Shown piece after piece: positions 17,232 to 25,568 of a stretch of 64,000 nt of DNA. The notes beneath the pieces were generated by a model. The model ran no database searches and was not told where the DNA came from. It saw nothing but the letters and a program-made list of their open reading frames with translations. Positions within the stretch are counted from its first letter, which is position 1. Every line of letters starts with the position of its first letter. The translations under genes were made by a program, and so were the position numbers. Source of the DNA: Streptomyces viridiviolaceus (GTDB lineage: Bacteria; Actinomycetota; Actinomycetes; Streptomycetales; Streptomycetaceae); NCBI RefSeq assembly GCF_014650995.1, contig NZ_BMWA01000020.1:101102-165101 (forward strand), read 5' to 3'.

Positions 17232-19064
17232 ATGACGGACGAGTCTTCGGTTCAGGGCGGTGGGCTGTCGCGGCGCAGTTTGCTCGCGTCGTCAGTCGCC
17301 GCGGGCGGCGCGGTCTGGCTGTTGCGCGCGGTGGTCCGGCCGGGAAGCGCCTACGCCGACGCGCCGTCGCCGCCTGGCTTCCCTGCCGGGCTCGACGTCT
17401 ACCGGCGCGTCTACGAGAACTGGGCCGGCGAAATCCGTGCCGACCAGTTGTGGACGTGCGCGCCGCGCACCCCGCAGGAAGTGCTCGACGTCGTGAACTG
17501 GGCCTACGGTGCCGGCTGGACGGTACGCGCCCAGGGGAAGCGGCATGGCTGGGCTCCGCTCACGGTGGCCGACGGCACACCCGCCGCGGCCCAGGTCGTC
17601 CTGGTGGACACCACCGCACACCTCACCGAGATGTCGCTCGAGCGGCAGGACACCGACGGGTCGGCCCTGATCCGGGTCCAGGCCGGGGCCCTGCTGGAGA
17701 CACTCCTCGCGTTCGCCGGCGAGCACGGATACGGGGTCGTCTCCGCGCCGGCACCCGGGGAACTGTCGGTCGGCGGCGCGTTGGCCATCGGCGCGCACGG
17801 TACGGCCGTCCCCGCCATCGGGGAGAACCCGTCGCCCGGCCACGGTTACGGCTCGTTGAGCAATCTGGTCACCGAGCTGACCGCGGTCGTCTGGGACGAC
17901 GACGCCGGCGAGTACGTCCTGCGGACGGTCGGCCGGGCCGAGCCCGACTGCGACGCGCTCCTCACCCACCTCGGCCGTTCGCTCGTCACCGAGGCCGTGC
18001 TGCGGGTGGGCACCGACCACAACCTGCGCTGCCGTTCCTTCCTGGACATCCCCGCCACCGAACTGTTCGCCGCCCCCGGTGCCCCGGCCGGCACTCGGAC
18101 CCTGGCCGGCTTCGTGGACAGGACCGGCCGGGCGGAGGCGATCTGGTTCGCGTTCACGGACAAGCCCTGGCTGAAGGTCTGGAGCGTCACCCCCGAACGG
18201 CCGTTCGCCGCCCGCGCGGTCGACGGGCCGTACAACTACCCGTTCTCCGACTCGCTTCCCGAGCCGGTGGCCCGGCTCGCCGGAACCCTGGTCTCGGGAG
18301 CCTGGGCGAGCGCCCCGCTCTTCGGGCAGGTCCAGTACCTGCTGGCCAAGGTCGCGCTGACCGGCGACATCACCGACGTCCTGCTGTCGGGAACCCTCGT
18401 GCGGGACGTCCTGACCGGCGACGTGCTCACCCACCTGCTGGCGGGCGGGCTGCGCTCGGACCTGTGGGGCGCCTCCCGCAACCTACTGGAGTACGTGCGG
18501 CCTACCACACTGCGCGAGACGGCCAACGGCTATGCCGTCCTCACCCGCCGCGCCGATCTGCAGTGGGTGGTCAGCCAGTTCGCCGACTTCTACCGCACGC
18601 TGCTCGCTGAGTACGCGGCACGCGGCGAGTACCCGGTCAACGGCCAGGTGGAGATCCGGGTGACCGGCCTGGAGACCCCGTCCGTGTGCGGCATCCCCGG
18701 CGCCCGGCCACCGCTGCTGTCCGCCCTGCGGCCGCGTCCGGACCGGCCGGAGGTCGACACCGCCGTGTGGATCGACGTCCTCTCCTTGCCGACCACACCT
18801 GCCCTGCACCGCTTCTACCGGGACATCGAGCAGTTCCTCTTGGCCATGGACGGGGACCGGGCGACGGTCCGTGTGGAGTGGTCCAAGGGCTGGGCCTACA
18901 CCGACACCGCCGCGTGGTCCGACCCGGACGTCCTCACGCGGGCCGTCCCCGCCTCACTGCGCGCCGGGGGAGGCCCAGGCTGGGACGAGGCGGTCGCGAT
19001 TCTGAACCGGCTCGACCCCCATCACGTGGTCTCCGGCCCGTTCCTCGACGCGCTGCTGCGCTGA
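17232..19064 (+). CDS. Tat-exported cholesterol-oxidase-like flavoenzyme
   Basis: A 610-residue FAD-dependent oxidase of the vanillyl-alcohol-oxidase fold, resembling type II (covalent-FAD) cholesterol oxidases. LSRRSLLASSVAAGGAVWLL is a Tat signal. The FAD domain runs from about 60 to 240; H105 in QGKRHGWAPLTV matches the His that binds FAD covalently in that group, and PGELSVGGALAIGAHGTAV is the pyrophosphate-binding loop. The rest is the cholesterol-oxidase substrate-binding domain. It would oxidise a 3-hydroxy-sterol or other bulky alcohol outside the cell, releasing H2O2. ATG 17232 is chosen because GGGAGG is upstream and the Tat motif follows. A strong hairpin ends the transcript. The substrate is inferred from family only. 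Confidence 0.8.
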   Translation: MTDESSVQGGGLSRRSLLASSVAAGGAVWLLRAVVRPGSAYADAPSPPGFPAGLDVYRRVYENWAGEIRADQLWTCAPRTPQEVLDVVNWAYGAGWTVRAQGKRHGWAPLTVADGTPAAAQVVLVDTTAHLTEMSLERQDTDGSALIRVQAGALLETLLAFAGEHGYGVVSAPAPGELSVGGALAIGAHGTAVPAIGENPSPGHGYGSLSNLVTELTAVVWDDDAGEYVLRTVGRAEPDCDALLTHLGRSLVTEAVLRVGTDHNLRCRSFLDIPATELFAAPGAPAGTRTLAGFVDRTGRAEAIWFAFTDKPWLKVWSVTPERPFAARAVDGPYNYPFSDSLPEPVARLAGTLVSGAWASAPLFGQVQYLLAKVALTGDITDVLLSGTLVRDVLTGDVLTHLLAGGLRSDLWGASRNLLEYVRPTTLRETANGYAVLTRRADLQWVVSQFADFYRTLLAEYAARGEYPVNGQVEIRVTGLETPSVCGIPGARPPLLSALRPRPDRPEVDTAVWIDVLSLPTTPALHRFYRDIEQFLLAMDGDRATVRVEWSKGWAYTDTAAWSDPDVLTRAVPASLRAGGGPGWDEAVAILNRLDPHHVVSGPFLDALLR

Positions 19065-19103
19065 GCAGGCGGGCGGGGCAGGCGGCGGGCTCCGTGCGCG
19101 AAT

Positions 19104-19134
19104 ACCGGCACCGGTGGCGGCCACCAGTGCCGGT
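19104..19134. terminator. Hairpin after flavoenzyme gene
   Basis: ACCGGCAC at 19104-19111 pairs with GTGCCGGT at 19127-19134, with an inner GGTGG/CCACC stem. It sits 40 bases past the stop codon. Probable terminator. Confidence 0.6.
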
Positions 19135-19462
19135 GCCGCACCCGTCCGCGGCGAGCTCTTCCGGGCAGGGCGCCACTCCGGTCTGTTCGTCCGATCGCGT
19201 CAGTTCACCTGCCGCGGCAGCTGCCACTCACGCCCCGCCGCAGGCTGCTGCACAGTGTGTTCCAGTGGCCCGTTTCGTGCGTATCCCCTCCGGCTTCCGA
19301 TGTCCGCCGTGGGCGCGTGCCCTTGCAGGTCGACCAGGACCGCGCGCCGCTGCTCGGCCGGCACAACACTCGGAGCAATGGGCTGGAACGTCCGTCAGCG
19401 GTAGTCATGCCGGTTCGACAGGACCGTGGCGGCGCAGGAGACAACCAGGTCTCCTTGTCTCG
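19135..19462. other. Convergent intergenic region
   Basis: Between the flavoenzyme terminator and the end of the GH20 gene. No coherent gene or additional structure recognised. Confidence 0.3.
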
Positions 19463-22168
19463 TCACTGCGGTGCACGAACGACCACCTCGGCGAGTGAGA
19501 GGGTCCCGGTGGTCGGAAGCTGGACCCGTACGTACCGCTTGTGGCCGGCGATGTCGACCAGCGCGGACGACCCGATGGTGCCCTCGTAGCGGACGCTGAC
19601 AACGCCGGGCGTGGCCAGGGCCTCGTCCAGCGAGTCCGGCAGCGGTGTGTCGGAGAGAAGGATCAGCGGGTCGGTGAGCCGCTCGGAGCAGCAGTCGGTG
19701 CGGTTGAACAGCTTTACGCTGCCGATCCACTCGCGCCGGCCGAGGTCGACCTGCCACCATGGCCGGCTGACGTTCTCCTCGGTGTGGGTGATCGATGCGG
19801 AGCCCCAGCTGCCGCTGGTGTTGCCGTCGATGCCGCGCTCCGGCGAACCACCCCAGGCGGTGCTGGACTGGGAGGCGGCCTGGCCCTCGGCGAGGTTGCC
19901 GGGTATCACGGGCTGATGGTTCCACTCGATCGGTGAGGTTCGGGTCTGCGCGACGCCGCCGTCGATGTAGTTGGTCGTGGCGGTGAAGCCCTGGGTGTCG
20001 TGGGCCTGCCCGCCGGTCCAGGTCGCTGTCGCGGTCGTGGTCCAGGCCTCGCCGGGGGCGAGGCTGTCGCGCTGTTGCTCGGCCGGGGTGACGGTCCAGC
20101 CGGCGGTGCCGGTCAACGAGACGCTGACACCGGTCACCGGTGCGGCGGTCCCGTTGGTCACCGTCACAGTGATCGGCGTGGTCTCGCCGACGCCGACCGT
20201 GCGCCGGGTGACGGTCGCGCCCACCTCGACGACGCCCGTGAGCTCGAACACCTGGGGCCGGTGGCCGTCGGGGATCTGCTGCACCAGACCGGAGCCGTCG
20301 AGCACCGCGATCATGCGGGTGACCGCATTGGTCAGGGTCAGGCCGGCGTTGGACGTGGCGATCTGCCACCGCTGCAGGGCGTTGCTGCGGCTGCAGTCCT
20401 CGAGCGTGATCGCGGCAAGCGGCTCCAGCGGCGTGTTGAGGAACCGGCGGCCCTGGCGTGCCTCGAGGCAGCGGTCCGTGGCCGGATCCTTCAACACGTA
20501 GTAGCCGTCGGGGGTGGTCGATATCCGGAACTCGGTGCCCTCCGAGCCGAGGACGACGCGCGCGCCCGCCGCCGCGCCGGCGCCCGTCAGGTAGTGGTTG
20601 GCCGCGGACACCACGTAGCGCCCTGGCCGGATGGGGGTGCGGTCGACGTTGTCGAAGCCCGGTGCCCGTCCGACCGCGTCCGCGCGAGCTGCGAAATCGT
20701 CGTACGTCGGATCCGGCGTGGAGTCGCCCCAGGTGGCCTGGGCTATGAACCGCAGCGGCATCCGGACCTCGTCCTCGATCTCGTTCTCGGTGTTCCCGGA
20801 GCCGTTGTCGGGCCAGAGGGTGATCTTGGCGCCGGTGATCCCGGTGCCGTCGGCGACGTTCTCGCCATCGAAGTTCAGCGGGGTCCAGCCCTCGCCGTAC
20901 AGGCTTCCGGCGTTCGTCTTGAAGCCGCCGCGGACGTTGTAGAGGGCGTAGGCCGAGTTCATCACCGAACGCCCCTCCGCGAGGAGCTGAGAAGGTTTCA
21001 CCTCGTCGTCGGCCCAGTGCTCCACGACGATTTCGCGGTCCAGCGGCACCGTCCCGGCCGTCGTGATCCCGTCGTTCCAGATCCGCAGGGTCTTGCCCTT
21101 CGCCTTGACGTAGGCGTTGATCCGGTTGACGAAGTCGGTGAACGCGTCCTCGGCCACCGCCTCCGGGCCGAACTTCTCCTGGGCGTAGGCGAGCATCTGC
21201 GGGTAGCGCGAGTAGTCCGAGCCGAGCATGTACTCGTCGGCGCCCATGTGCCAGTACGGGGTGTCGAAGACCTTGAAGTACTCGTCGATGATCGAGGTGA
21301 GGAACGCGAACGCCTCGGGCTTGGTGATGTCGAGCCGTGACGGCTGCTTGTCCCCGTCGACGTCGGTGAGCTGAAGGTCCGGTCGGTTGCGGATCCAGGT
21401 GTCGATGTGACCGGGGGAGTTGACCTCGGGGACCAGTGTGATGTGGTACTTGTCCGCGAGGCGCTGGAGCCGGTCGATCTGGGCGGGCGTGTAGTAGCCC
21501 CACTCGTTCGCCTCGGGGTGCGCCGTGCTCTTCACCTTCAGCTCCAGCCAGAGCTGGTTGAGCTTGAGGTACGCCGCGTCCTTGATCAGGCGTTCGAGCC
21601 AGGGCATCGACACGTGGATGTAGCAGGCGCACACCCCGACGCCCCGCTCGGCGTACGCGGGAACGTCGACGGCCTCGCCGGCGGGCACCGGGGTTCCGGC
21701 GCGAAGCAGCTGCAACACGGTCCGGGTGCCGAGGAAGGCGCCGTCCTCGGTGCGGCCGGTGACCTGGATGGCGGTGTCGACGCTCAGCGCGTAGCCCTCC
21801 GACCCGAGGTCGGCCCGGTCGGACTCGAGATCGAGCACGATGTCGCCCGCGCGCGGTGTCATGGTCGTGCTCTTGACAGGGAGCGTTCGTCCGAGTATGT
21901 CCGACAGGTCCGTGGCGAAGGTGGCCGCGTCGTCGACCAGTTCGTTGTCGCGGACCAGGACGCGGCTGGTCCGGGCCGGCGTGAAGCTGCCCGCCGCCGG
22001 TTCCCAGTCGGACAGTGCCGGAAGGGTCGTCGGGCTGCCGGGTGCGGTCTCGGCGGTCGGGGTCCCCGGTGCGGCCGAGCCGGTGACGGGGCCGAGGCCG
22101 GTCGAGAGTGCGGCGAGCAACGCAAGTACTGCGGTTCTGACTGCGATGCTGCGAGTGCCGGAGCGCAT
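19463..22168 (-). CDS. Secreted GH20 beta-N-acetylhexosaminidase with discoidin domain
   Basis: A 901-residue exported glycosidase. Signal peptide MRSGTRSIAVRTAVLALL..., then a GH20b N-terminal domain (about 50-170) and the GH20 barrel (about 180-520). D311-E312 in HMGADEYM are the substrate-assisting Asp and acid Glu, and HPEANEWGYY and VPEVNSPGH are further GH20 landmarks. Next come a ricin-like carbohydrate-binding stretch (about 545-660; QRWQIA), an NPCBM-associated Ig-like domain and a C-terminal F5/8-type (CBM32) domain with WWQVDLGRREW and FNRTDCCSERL. It would release GlcNAc/GalNAc from glycan ends. The start is ATG 22168 with GAGAGG upstream. Upstream in the same transcript lies a fuconate-dehydratase stub whose promoter it appears to use. 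Confidence 0.88.
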   Translation of the reverse strand: MRSGTRSIAVRTAVLALLAALSTGLGPVTGSAAPGTPTAETAPGSPTTLPALSDWEPAAGSFTPARTSRVLVRDNELVDDAATFATDLSDILGRTLPVKSTTMTPRAGDIVLDLESDRADLGSEGYALSVDTAIQVTGRTEDGAFLGTRTVLQLLRAGTPVPAGEAVDVPAYAERGVGVCACYIHVSMPWLERLIKDAAYLKLNQLWLELKVKSTAHPEANEWGYYTPAQIDRLQRLADKYHITLVPEVNSPGHIDTWIRNRPDLQLTDVDGDKQPSRLDITKPEAFAFLTSIIDEYFKVFDTPYWHMGADEYMLGSDYSRYPQMLAYAQEKFGPEAVAEDAFTDFVNRINAYVKAKGKTLRIWNDGITTAGTVPLDREIVVEHWADDEVKPSQLLAEGRSVMNSAYALYNVRGGFKTNAGSLYGEGWTPLNFDGENVADGTGITGAKITLWPDNGSGNTENEIEDEVRMPLRFIAQATWGDSTPDPTYDDFAARADAVGRAPGFDNVDRTPIRPGRYVVSAANHYLTGAGAAAGARVVLGSEGTEFRISTTPDGYYVLKDPATDRCLEARQGRRFLNTPLEPLAAITLEDCSRSNALQRWQIATSNAGLTLTNAVTRMIAVLDGSGLVQQIPDGHRPQVFELTGVVEVGATVTRRTVGVGETTPITVTVTNGTAAPVTGVSVSLTGTAGWTVTPAEQQRDSLAPGEAWTTTATATWTGGQAHDTQGFTATTNYIDGGVAQTRTSPIEWNHQPVIPGNLAEGQAASQSSTAWGGSPERGIDGNTSGSWGSASITHTEENVSRPWWQVDLGRREWIGSVKLFNRTDCCSERLTDPLILLSDTPLPDSLDEALATPGVVSVRYEGTIGSSALVDIAGHKRYVRVQLPTTGTLSLAEVVVRAPQ

Positions 22169-22188
22169 GGTGGTGCCTCTCAATTTCT

Positions 22189-22387
22189 CTACCGCGTCCG
22201 TCGGACGTCGTTGCCGCGGCCGACCGTGGAGGCGCAGGAGTGTTCCTCGAGGCCGCCGTCCGCACCTCTCCAGCCGGAGAGGAGCCTCCGAGCAGTCCGG
22301 GTCGGTGTGCACCGCGTCGGAGGCGTCGAGCATGTGTGAGGTGGGGAAGCGCACGCCGGTCGAACTGATGCCACGGATGGTGGACAT
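22189..22387 (-). pseudogene. Fuconate dehydratase N-terminal stub
   Basis: Minus strand from ATG 22387 reads GVRFPTSHMLDASDAVHTD and DPDCSEA, lining up with RFPTSRELDGSDAMNPDPDY at the start of the intact fuconate dehydratase at 23457. After a frame change it continues GGLEEHSCASTVGRGNDV, matching GLEGHGFAFTTGRGNDV. It then stops, 20 bases before the GH20 start codon. Nucleotides differ enough from the intact gene that this is a diverged homologue, not a recent local copy. Only about 65 of some 440 residues remain. Confidence 0.7.
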
Positions 22388-22416
22388 GAGGCTCCTCGCC
22401 TGACGAATTCACGGGT

Positions 22417-22446
22417 AACCTAGAGATCGGATCTATCAGCCGTCAA
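22417..22446 (-). promoter_or_regulatory. Promoter of stub/GH20 unit with ATCSGAT palindrome
   Basis: On the minus strand TTGACG (22446-22441) and TAGGTT (22422-22417) are separated by 18 bases. The spacer contains the perfect palindrome AGATC-C-GATCT (22424-22434). This is the only good promoter seen upstream of the GH20 gene. Confidence 0.55.
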
Positions 22447-22489
22447 GATGGTTGTAGTTCGACGTTTTCCGTGACTGAGATCGCTATGC

Positions 22490-22602
22490 ATCCGATACAT
22501 GGGAGGTCTGACGAGGTCGGCTCGACTCGACCTCCGCGAGACTCCACCGGTGCCTGTTGACTGCAGTGGTCTTGACGGTGACTCCGCAACCGGCCGTACG
22601 AT
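22490..22602 (+). promoter_or_regulatory. Probable promoter and operator of fucose operon
   Basis: ATCCGAT at 22490-22496 within ATGCATCCGATACAT is an imperfect palindrome of the type seen at other promoters of this island. Downstream, TTGACG at 22572-22577 and TACGAT at 22597-22602 (19-base spacer) could drive the plus-strand operon beginning with the GH89 remnant. Tentative. Confidence 0.4.
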
Positions 22603-22653
22603 CACCGCTCAAGTGGTGTAGGCCAATCGTAGGCCGGCGTTCGGGAGGCTCTC

Positions 22654-23072
22654 ATGGACATGCCCCGCCGCACGTTCCTCGCGTCGGCCGCCGAAGCCGA
22701 GGAAGTGGCCCAGGAGGTCCTGAGACGGCGGCTGCCGGACCACTGGGACCAGACGGAGCTCCGTACGGTCGCGCGCCACGATGGGCAGGACGCCTTACGG
22801 GTGTCCGGGCGGACGGGACGGATCACGGTCGAGGGCACCAGCGCCGGTGTGCAACTGACCGGTGTCCACTGGTACGTCGAACAGGTCGCGCACCCGCACG
22901 TGTCGTGGAACGGTGAGCAGCTCGACCGTCTGCCGCGGCGGCTCCCCGGCGTCGGCACTCCACTGGCCACCGCGAACCTCGCCCCCGATTCGCGTTCAGC
23001 GACACGGGTGAGGGCTGCGCCGGCCCGTACCGCGACCGGCCGTACTGGGAACACGAGATCGACGTGCGTCGA
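22654..23072 (+). pseudogene. GH89 alpha-N-acetylglucosaminidase N-terminal stub
   Basis: ATG 22654 leads into LRRRLPDHWDQTELRTVAR, RVSGRTGRITVEGTSAGVQL and WYVEQVAHPHVSWNGEQL, the N-terminal domain of NAGLU-type GH89 enzymes. After a frameshift near 22975 the next frame gives RFAFSDTGEGCAGPYRDRP and YWEHEIDV, the start of the GH89 barrel. The sequence then breaks at about 23072 into an unrelated hydrolase. About 140 residues of a protein normally over 700 survive. Confidence 0.7.
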
Positions 23073-23442
23073 TCCCCGACCGGCCCGTGGTCTTCATGAA
23101 GGACCCGGACACGGTCGTGGGGCCGTACGACGACGTCCTCGTTCCACGCGGATCGGTCAAGACGGACCGCGAGGTCGGGCCGGCCGTCGTCATGGGCCGG
23201 ACCGCGCGCTGCCTGGAGGGTGCCGAAAAGGGCCTGGCCCACATCGCAGGATCCGCCGTCAGCGACGACGTCCCGGAACGCGGATCTACATGGTTCTCAG
23301 GCCTGGCGACGTCATCGACACCGGCACACCGGCCGGTGTCGCCCTCGGCCTGCCCGGCACGCCCCACCTGCGCCCCGGCGACATCGTCGACCTGTCCATC
23401 GACGGGCTCGGCAGCCGGCGCCAGACCTCCATCCAAGCCTGA
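23073..23442 (+). pseudogene. FAH-family (diketo-deoxyfuconate) hydrolase, middle deleted
   Basis: IPDRPVVFMKDPDTVVGPYD, LVPRGSVKTDREVGPAVV and GLAHIAGSAVSDDVPER are the first half of a fumarylacetoacetate-hydrolase-fold enzyme. In a second frame MVLRPGDVIDTGTPAGVALG and RPGDIVDLSIDGLG are its C-terminal part, ending in TGA at 23440-23442. About 80 central residues, including metal-binding positions, are gone. In the known non-phosphorylating fucose pathway this family splits 2,4-diketo-3-deoxy-L-fuconate into pyruvate and lactate. The placement 14 bases before fuconate dehydratase supports that original role. Confidence 0.7.
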
Positions 23443-23456
23443 AAGGCCGCACGCAC

Positions 23457-24794
23457 ATGACTTCGGTCAGCGCCAGGATCACGGCCGTCGAGACTCACGA
23501 CATCCGCTTCCCCACTTCCCGGGAGCTGGACGGCTCCGACGCCATGAACCCCGACCCCGACTACTCGGCTGCCTACGTCGTGCTGCGCACGAACGCCGAG
23601 GACGGCCTGGAAGGCCACGGGTTCGCCTTCACGACCGGACGGGGCAACGACGTCCAGGTTGCCGCCATTGACGCGCTCGCACCCCACCTCGTCGGACGCG
23701 ACGTGGACGCCCTGTGTGCCGACCCCGGGTCACTTGCTCGCCATCTGACGGGCGACAGCCAGCTGCGCTGGCTCGGCCCCGAGAAGGGCGTCATGCACAT
23801 GGCCGTCGGCGCGGTCGTCAACGCGGCGTGGGATCTTGCCGCCAAGCGTGCCCACAAGCCGCTGTGGCGCTTTCTCGTCGATGCCACACCGGAATGGCTC
23901 GTCTCTCAGGTGGATTTCCGCTACATCGCCGATGTGCTCACTCCTGGCGACGCGCTCCGCCTCCTGACTGCCGGCAGAAATGGTTCCGACGCGCGCCGGG
24001 AGCGGCTGCTCGCACGCGGATACCCTGCCTATACGACGTCGCCCGGCTGGCTCGGCTACTCCGACGAGAAGCTCACCCGCCTCGCCCGCCGTGCGGTGGC
24101 CGACGGCTTCACCCAGATCAAGCTCAAGGTCGGCGCCGACCTGGAGGACGACATCCGGCGCATGCGCACGGCCCGGTCCGCCGTGGGCTCCGGTATTCGC
24201 ATCGCGATCGACGCCAACCAGCGGTGGAACGTCCCCGAGGCCATCGAATGGACCAAAGCGCTCTCGGAGTTCGACCCTTACTGGATCGAGGAGCCGACCA
24301 GCCCCGATGACATCCTCGGCCACGCCACCGTCCGGGCCAACGTGACCCCTGTCAAGGTCGCCACCGGCGAGCACGTCCAGAATCGGGTCGTCTTCAAACA
24401 ACTGCTCCAGGCCGGAGCCATCGACTTCCTCCAGATCGACGCCACCCGCGTCGGAGGCGTCAACGAGAACCTCGCCATCCTCCTCCTCGCCGCCAAGTTC
24501 GGGGTACCCGTGTGCCCGCACGCAGGCGGAGTCGGCCTCTGCGAACTGGTCCAGCATCTGTCGATGTTCGACTACGTCGCCCTCTCCGGCACCACGGAGA
24601 ACAGAGTCATCGAATTCGTCGATCACCTGCACGAGCACTTCGTCACGCCGGTGCTCATCCGAGACGGTCACTACCAGGCTCCGGCGGCGGCCGGGTTTTC
24701 CGCCGAGATGCACCCCGGAACCCTTACCGCCTACGCCTACCCGAACGGCACCTTCTGGACCGCCGACCGAGCCCTCACACCGGAGACCTCCTAA
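23457..24794 (+). CDS. L-fuconate dehydratase (enolase superfamily)
   Basis: A 445-residue enolase-superfamily protein. It has KLKVGADLEDD with the catalytic Lys pair, metal ligands in IAIDANQRWN, YWIEEPTSPDD and VATGEHVQNR, and VCPHAGGVGL carrying the catalytic His. The N-terminal capping domain begins RFPTSRELDGSDAMNPDPDY, a hallmark of fuconate dehydratases. It removes water from L-fuconate to give 2-keto-3-deoxy-L-fuconate. Length is normal. The start ATG 23457 follows GAAAGG. The stop overlaps the next start (TAATG), so translation is coupled to the SDR gene. The substrate is inferred from signature and neighbours; galactarate-type relatives are less likely. Confidence 0.85.
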   Translation: MTSVSARITAVETHDIRFPTSRELDGSDAMNPDPDYSAAYVVLRTNAEDGLEGHGFAFTTGRGNDVQVAAIDALAPHLVGRDVDALCADPGSLARHLTGDSQLRWLGPEKGVMHMAVGAVVNAAWDLAAKRAHKPLWRFLVDATPEWLVSQVDFRYIADVLTPGDALRLLTAGRNGSDARRERLLARGYPAYTTSPGWLGYSDEKLTRLARRAVADGFTQIKLKVGADLEDDIRRMRTARSAVGSGIRIAIDANQRWNVPEAIEWTKALSEFDPYWIEEPTSPDDILGHATVRANVTPVKVATGEHVQNRVVFKQLLQAGAIDFLQIDATRVGGVNENLAILLLAAKFGVPVCPHAGGVGLCELVQHLSMFDYVALSGTTENRVIEFVDHLHEHFVTPVLIRDGHYQAPAAAGFSAEMHPGTLTAYAYPNGTFWTADRALTPETS

Positions 24795-25558
24795 TGACAC
24801 AGCCGACCGCCCTGAGCGGCCTGAAGGCCATCGTGACCGGCGGCGCCTCCGGCATCGGCCTCGCCACCGCCGAACTGCTCGCCGCACGTGGCGCCGATGT
24901 CGCCGTGCTCGACCTCGAACCCGGCGCAGCGCCCTCCCCGCTGCGCCAGTACCGGGCAGACGTCGGCGACGACCCCTCCGTGCGGCGCGCCGTCGACGCA
25001 GCGGCCGCGGACCTCGGGGGTATCGACATCCTCGTGAACAACGCCGGCGTCGGTGCGATCGGCACCATCGAGGACAACGACGACGCCCAATGGCGGAGAG
25101 TGTTCGACGTCAACGTGATGGGAATCGTCCGCACCAGCCGCGCCGCCCTGCCACATCTGAGGCGCTCCCGCTCCGCCGCCGTGGTCAACACCTGCTCCAT
25201 CGCGGCGACCGCCGGACTGCCGCAGCGCGCCCTCTACAGTGCCAGTAAGGGCGCCGTGTTGTCCCTGACCCTCGCGATGGCCGCCGACCACATCCGTGAA
25301 GGCATCCGTGTCAACTGCGTCAATCCGGGCACGGTCGACACCCCTTGGGTGGGCCGTCTGCTCGATGCCGCGCAGGACCCGGCGGCCGAACGCGCTGCCC
25401 TGGAGGCCCGCCAGCCCTCGGGGCGTCTCGTCACAGCGCACGAAGTGGCCGAAGCGATTGCCTACCTGGCCGGGCCTGCCGCAGGCTCCGTCACCGGATC
25501 CGCGCTTGCCGTGGACGGCGGAATGGCCGGTCTGCGGCTGCGTCCGGCAGCTCACTGA
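24794..25558 (+). CDS. SDR, probable 2-keto-3-deoxy-L-fuconate dehydrogenase
   Basis: A 254-residue short-chain dehydrogenase. The Rossmann motif TGGASGIG is near residues 15-22, with an acidic NAD-selecting residue in VAVLDLEPG. NNAG is at about 80, the catalytic Ser is in NTCSIAATAG, and Tyr-x3-Lys is YSASK. It oxidises a secondary alcohol with NAD+. Placement directly after fuconate dehydratase (1-base overlap) points to 2-keto-3-deoxy-L-fuconate as substrate. All catalytic residues are intact. The specific substrate is inferred from the known pathway order. Confidence 0.82.
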   Translation: MTQPTALSGLKAIVTGGASGIGLATAELLAARGADVAVLDLEPGAAPSPLRQYRADVGDDPSVRRAVDAAAADLGGIDILVNNAGVGAIGTIEDNDDAQWRRVFDVNVMGIVRTSRAALPHLRRSRSAAVVNTCSIAATAGLPQRALYSASKGAVLSLTLAMAADHIREGIRVNCVNPGTVDTPWVGRLLDAAQDPAAERAALEARQPSGRLVTAHEVAEAIAYLAGPAAGSVTGSALAVDGGMAGLRLRPAAH

Positions 25559-25568
25559 AAGGCATCCC

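Noticed and set aside
23457..24794. Galactarate or gluconate dehydratase instead of fuconate dehydratase
   Set aside because: The N-terminal RFPTS...DGSDAMNPDPDY signature and the fucose-pathway neighbours fit fuconate dehydratase better.
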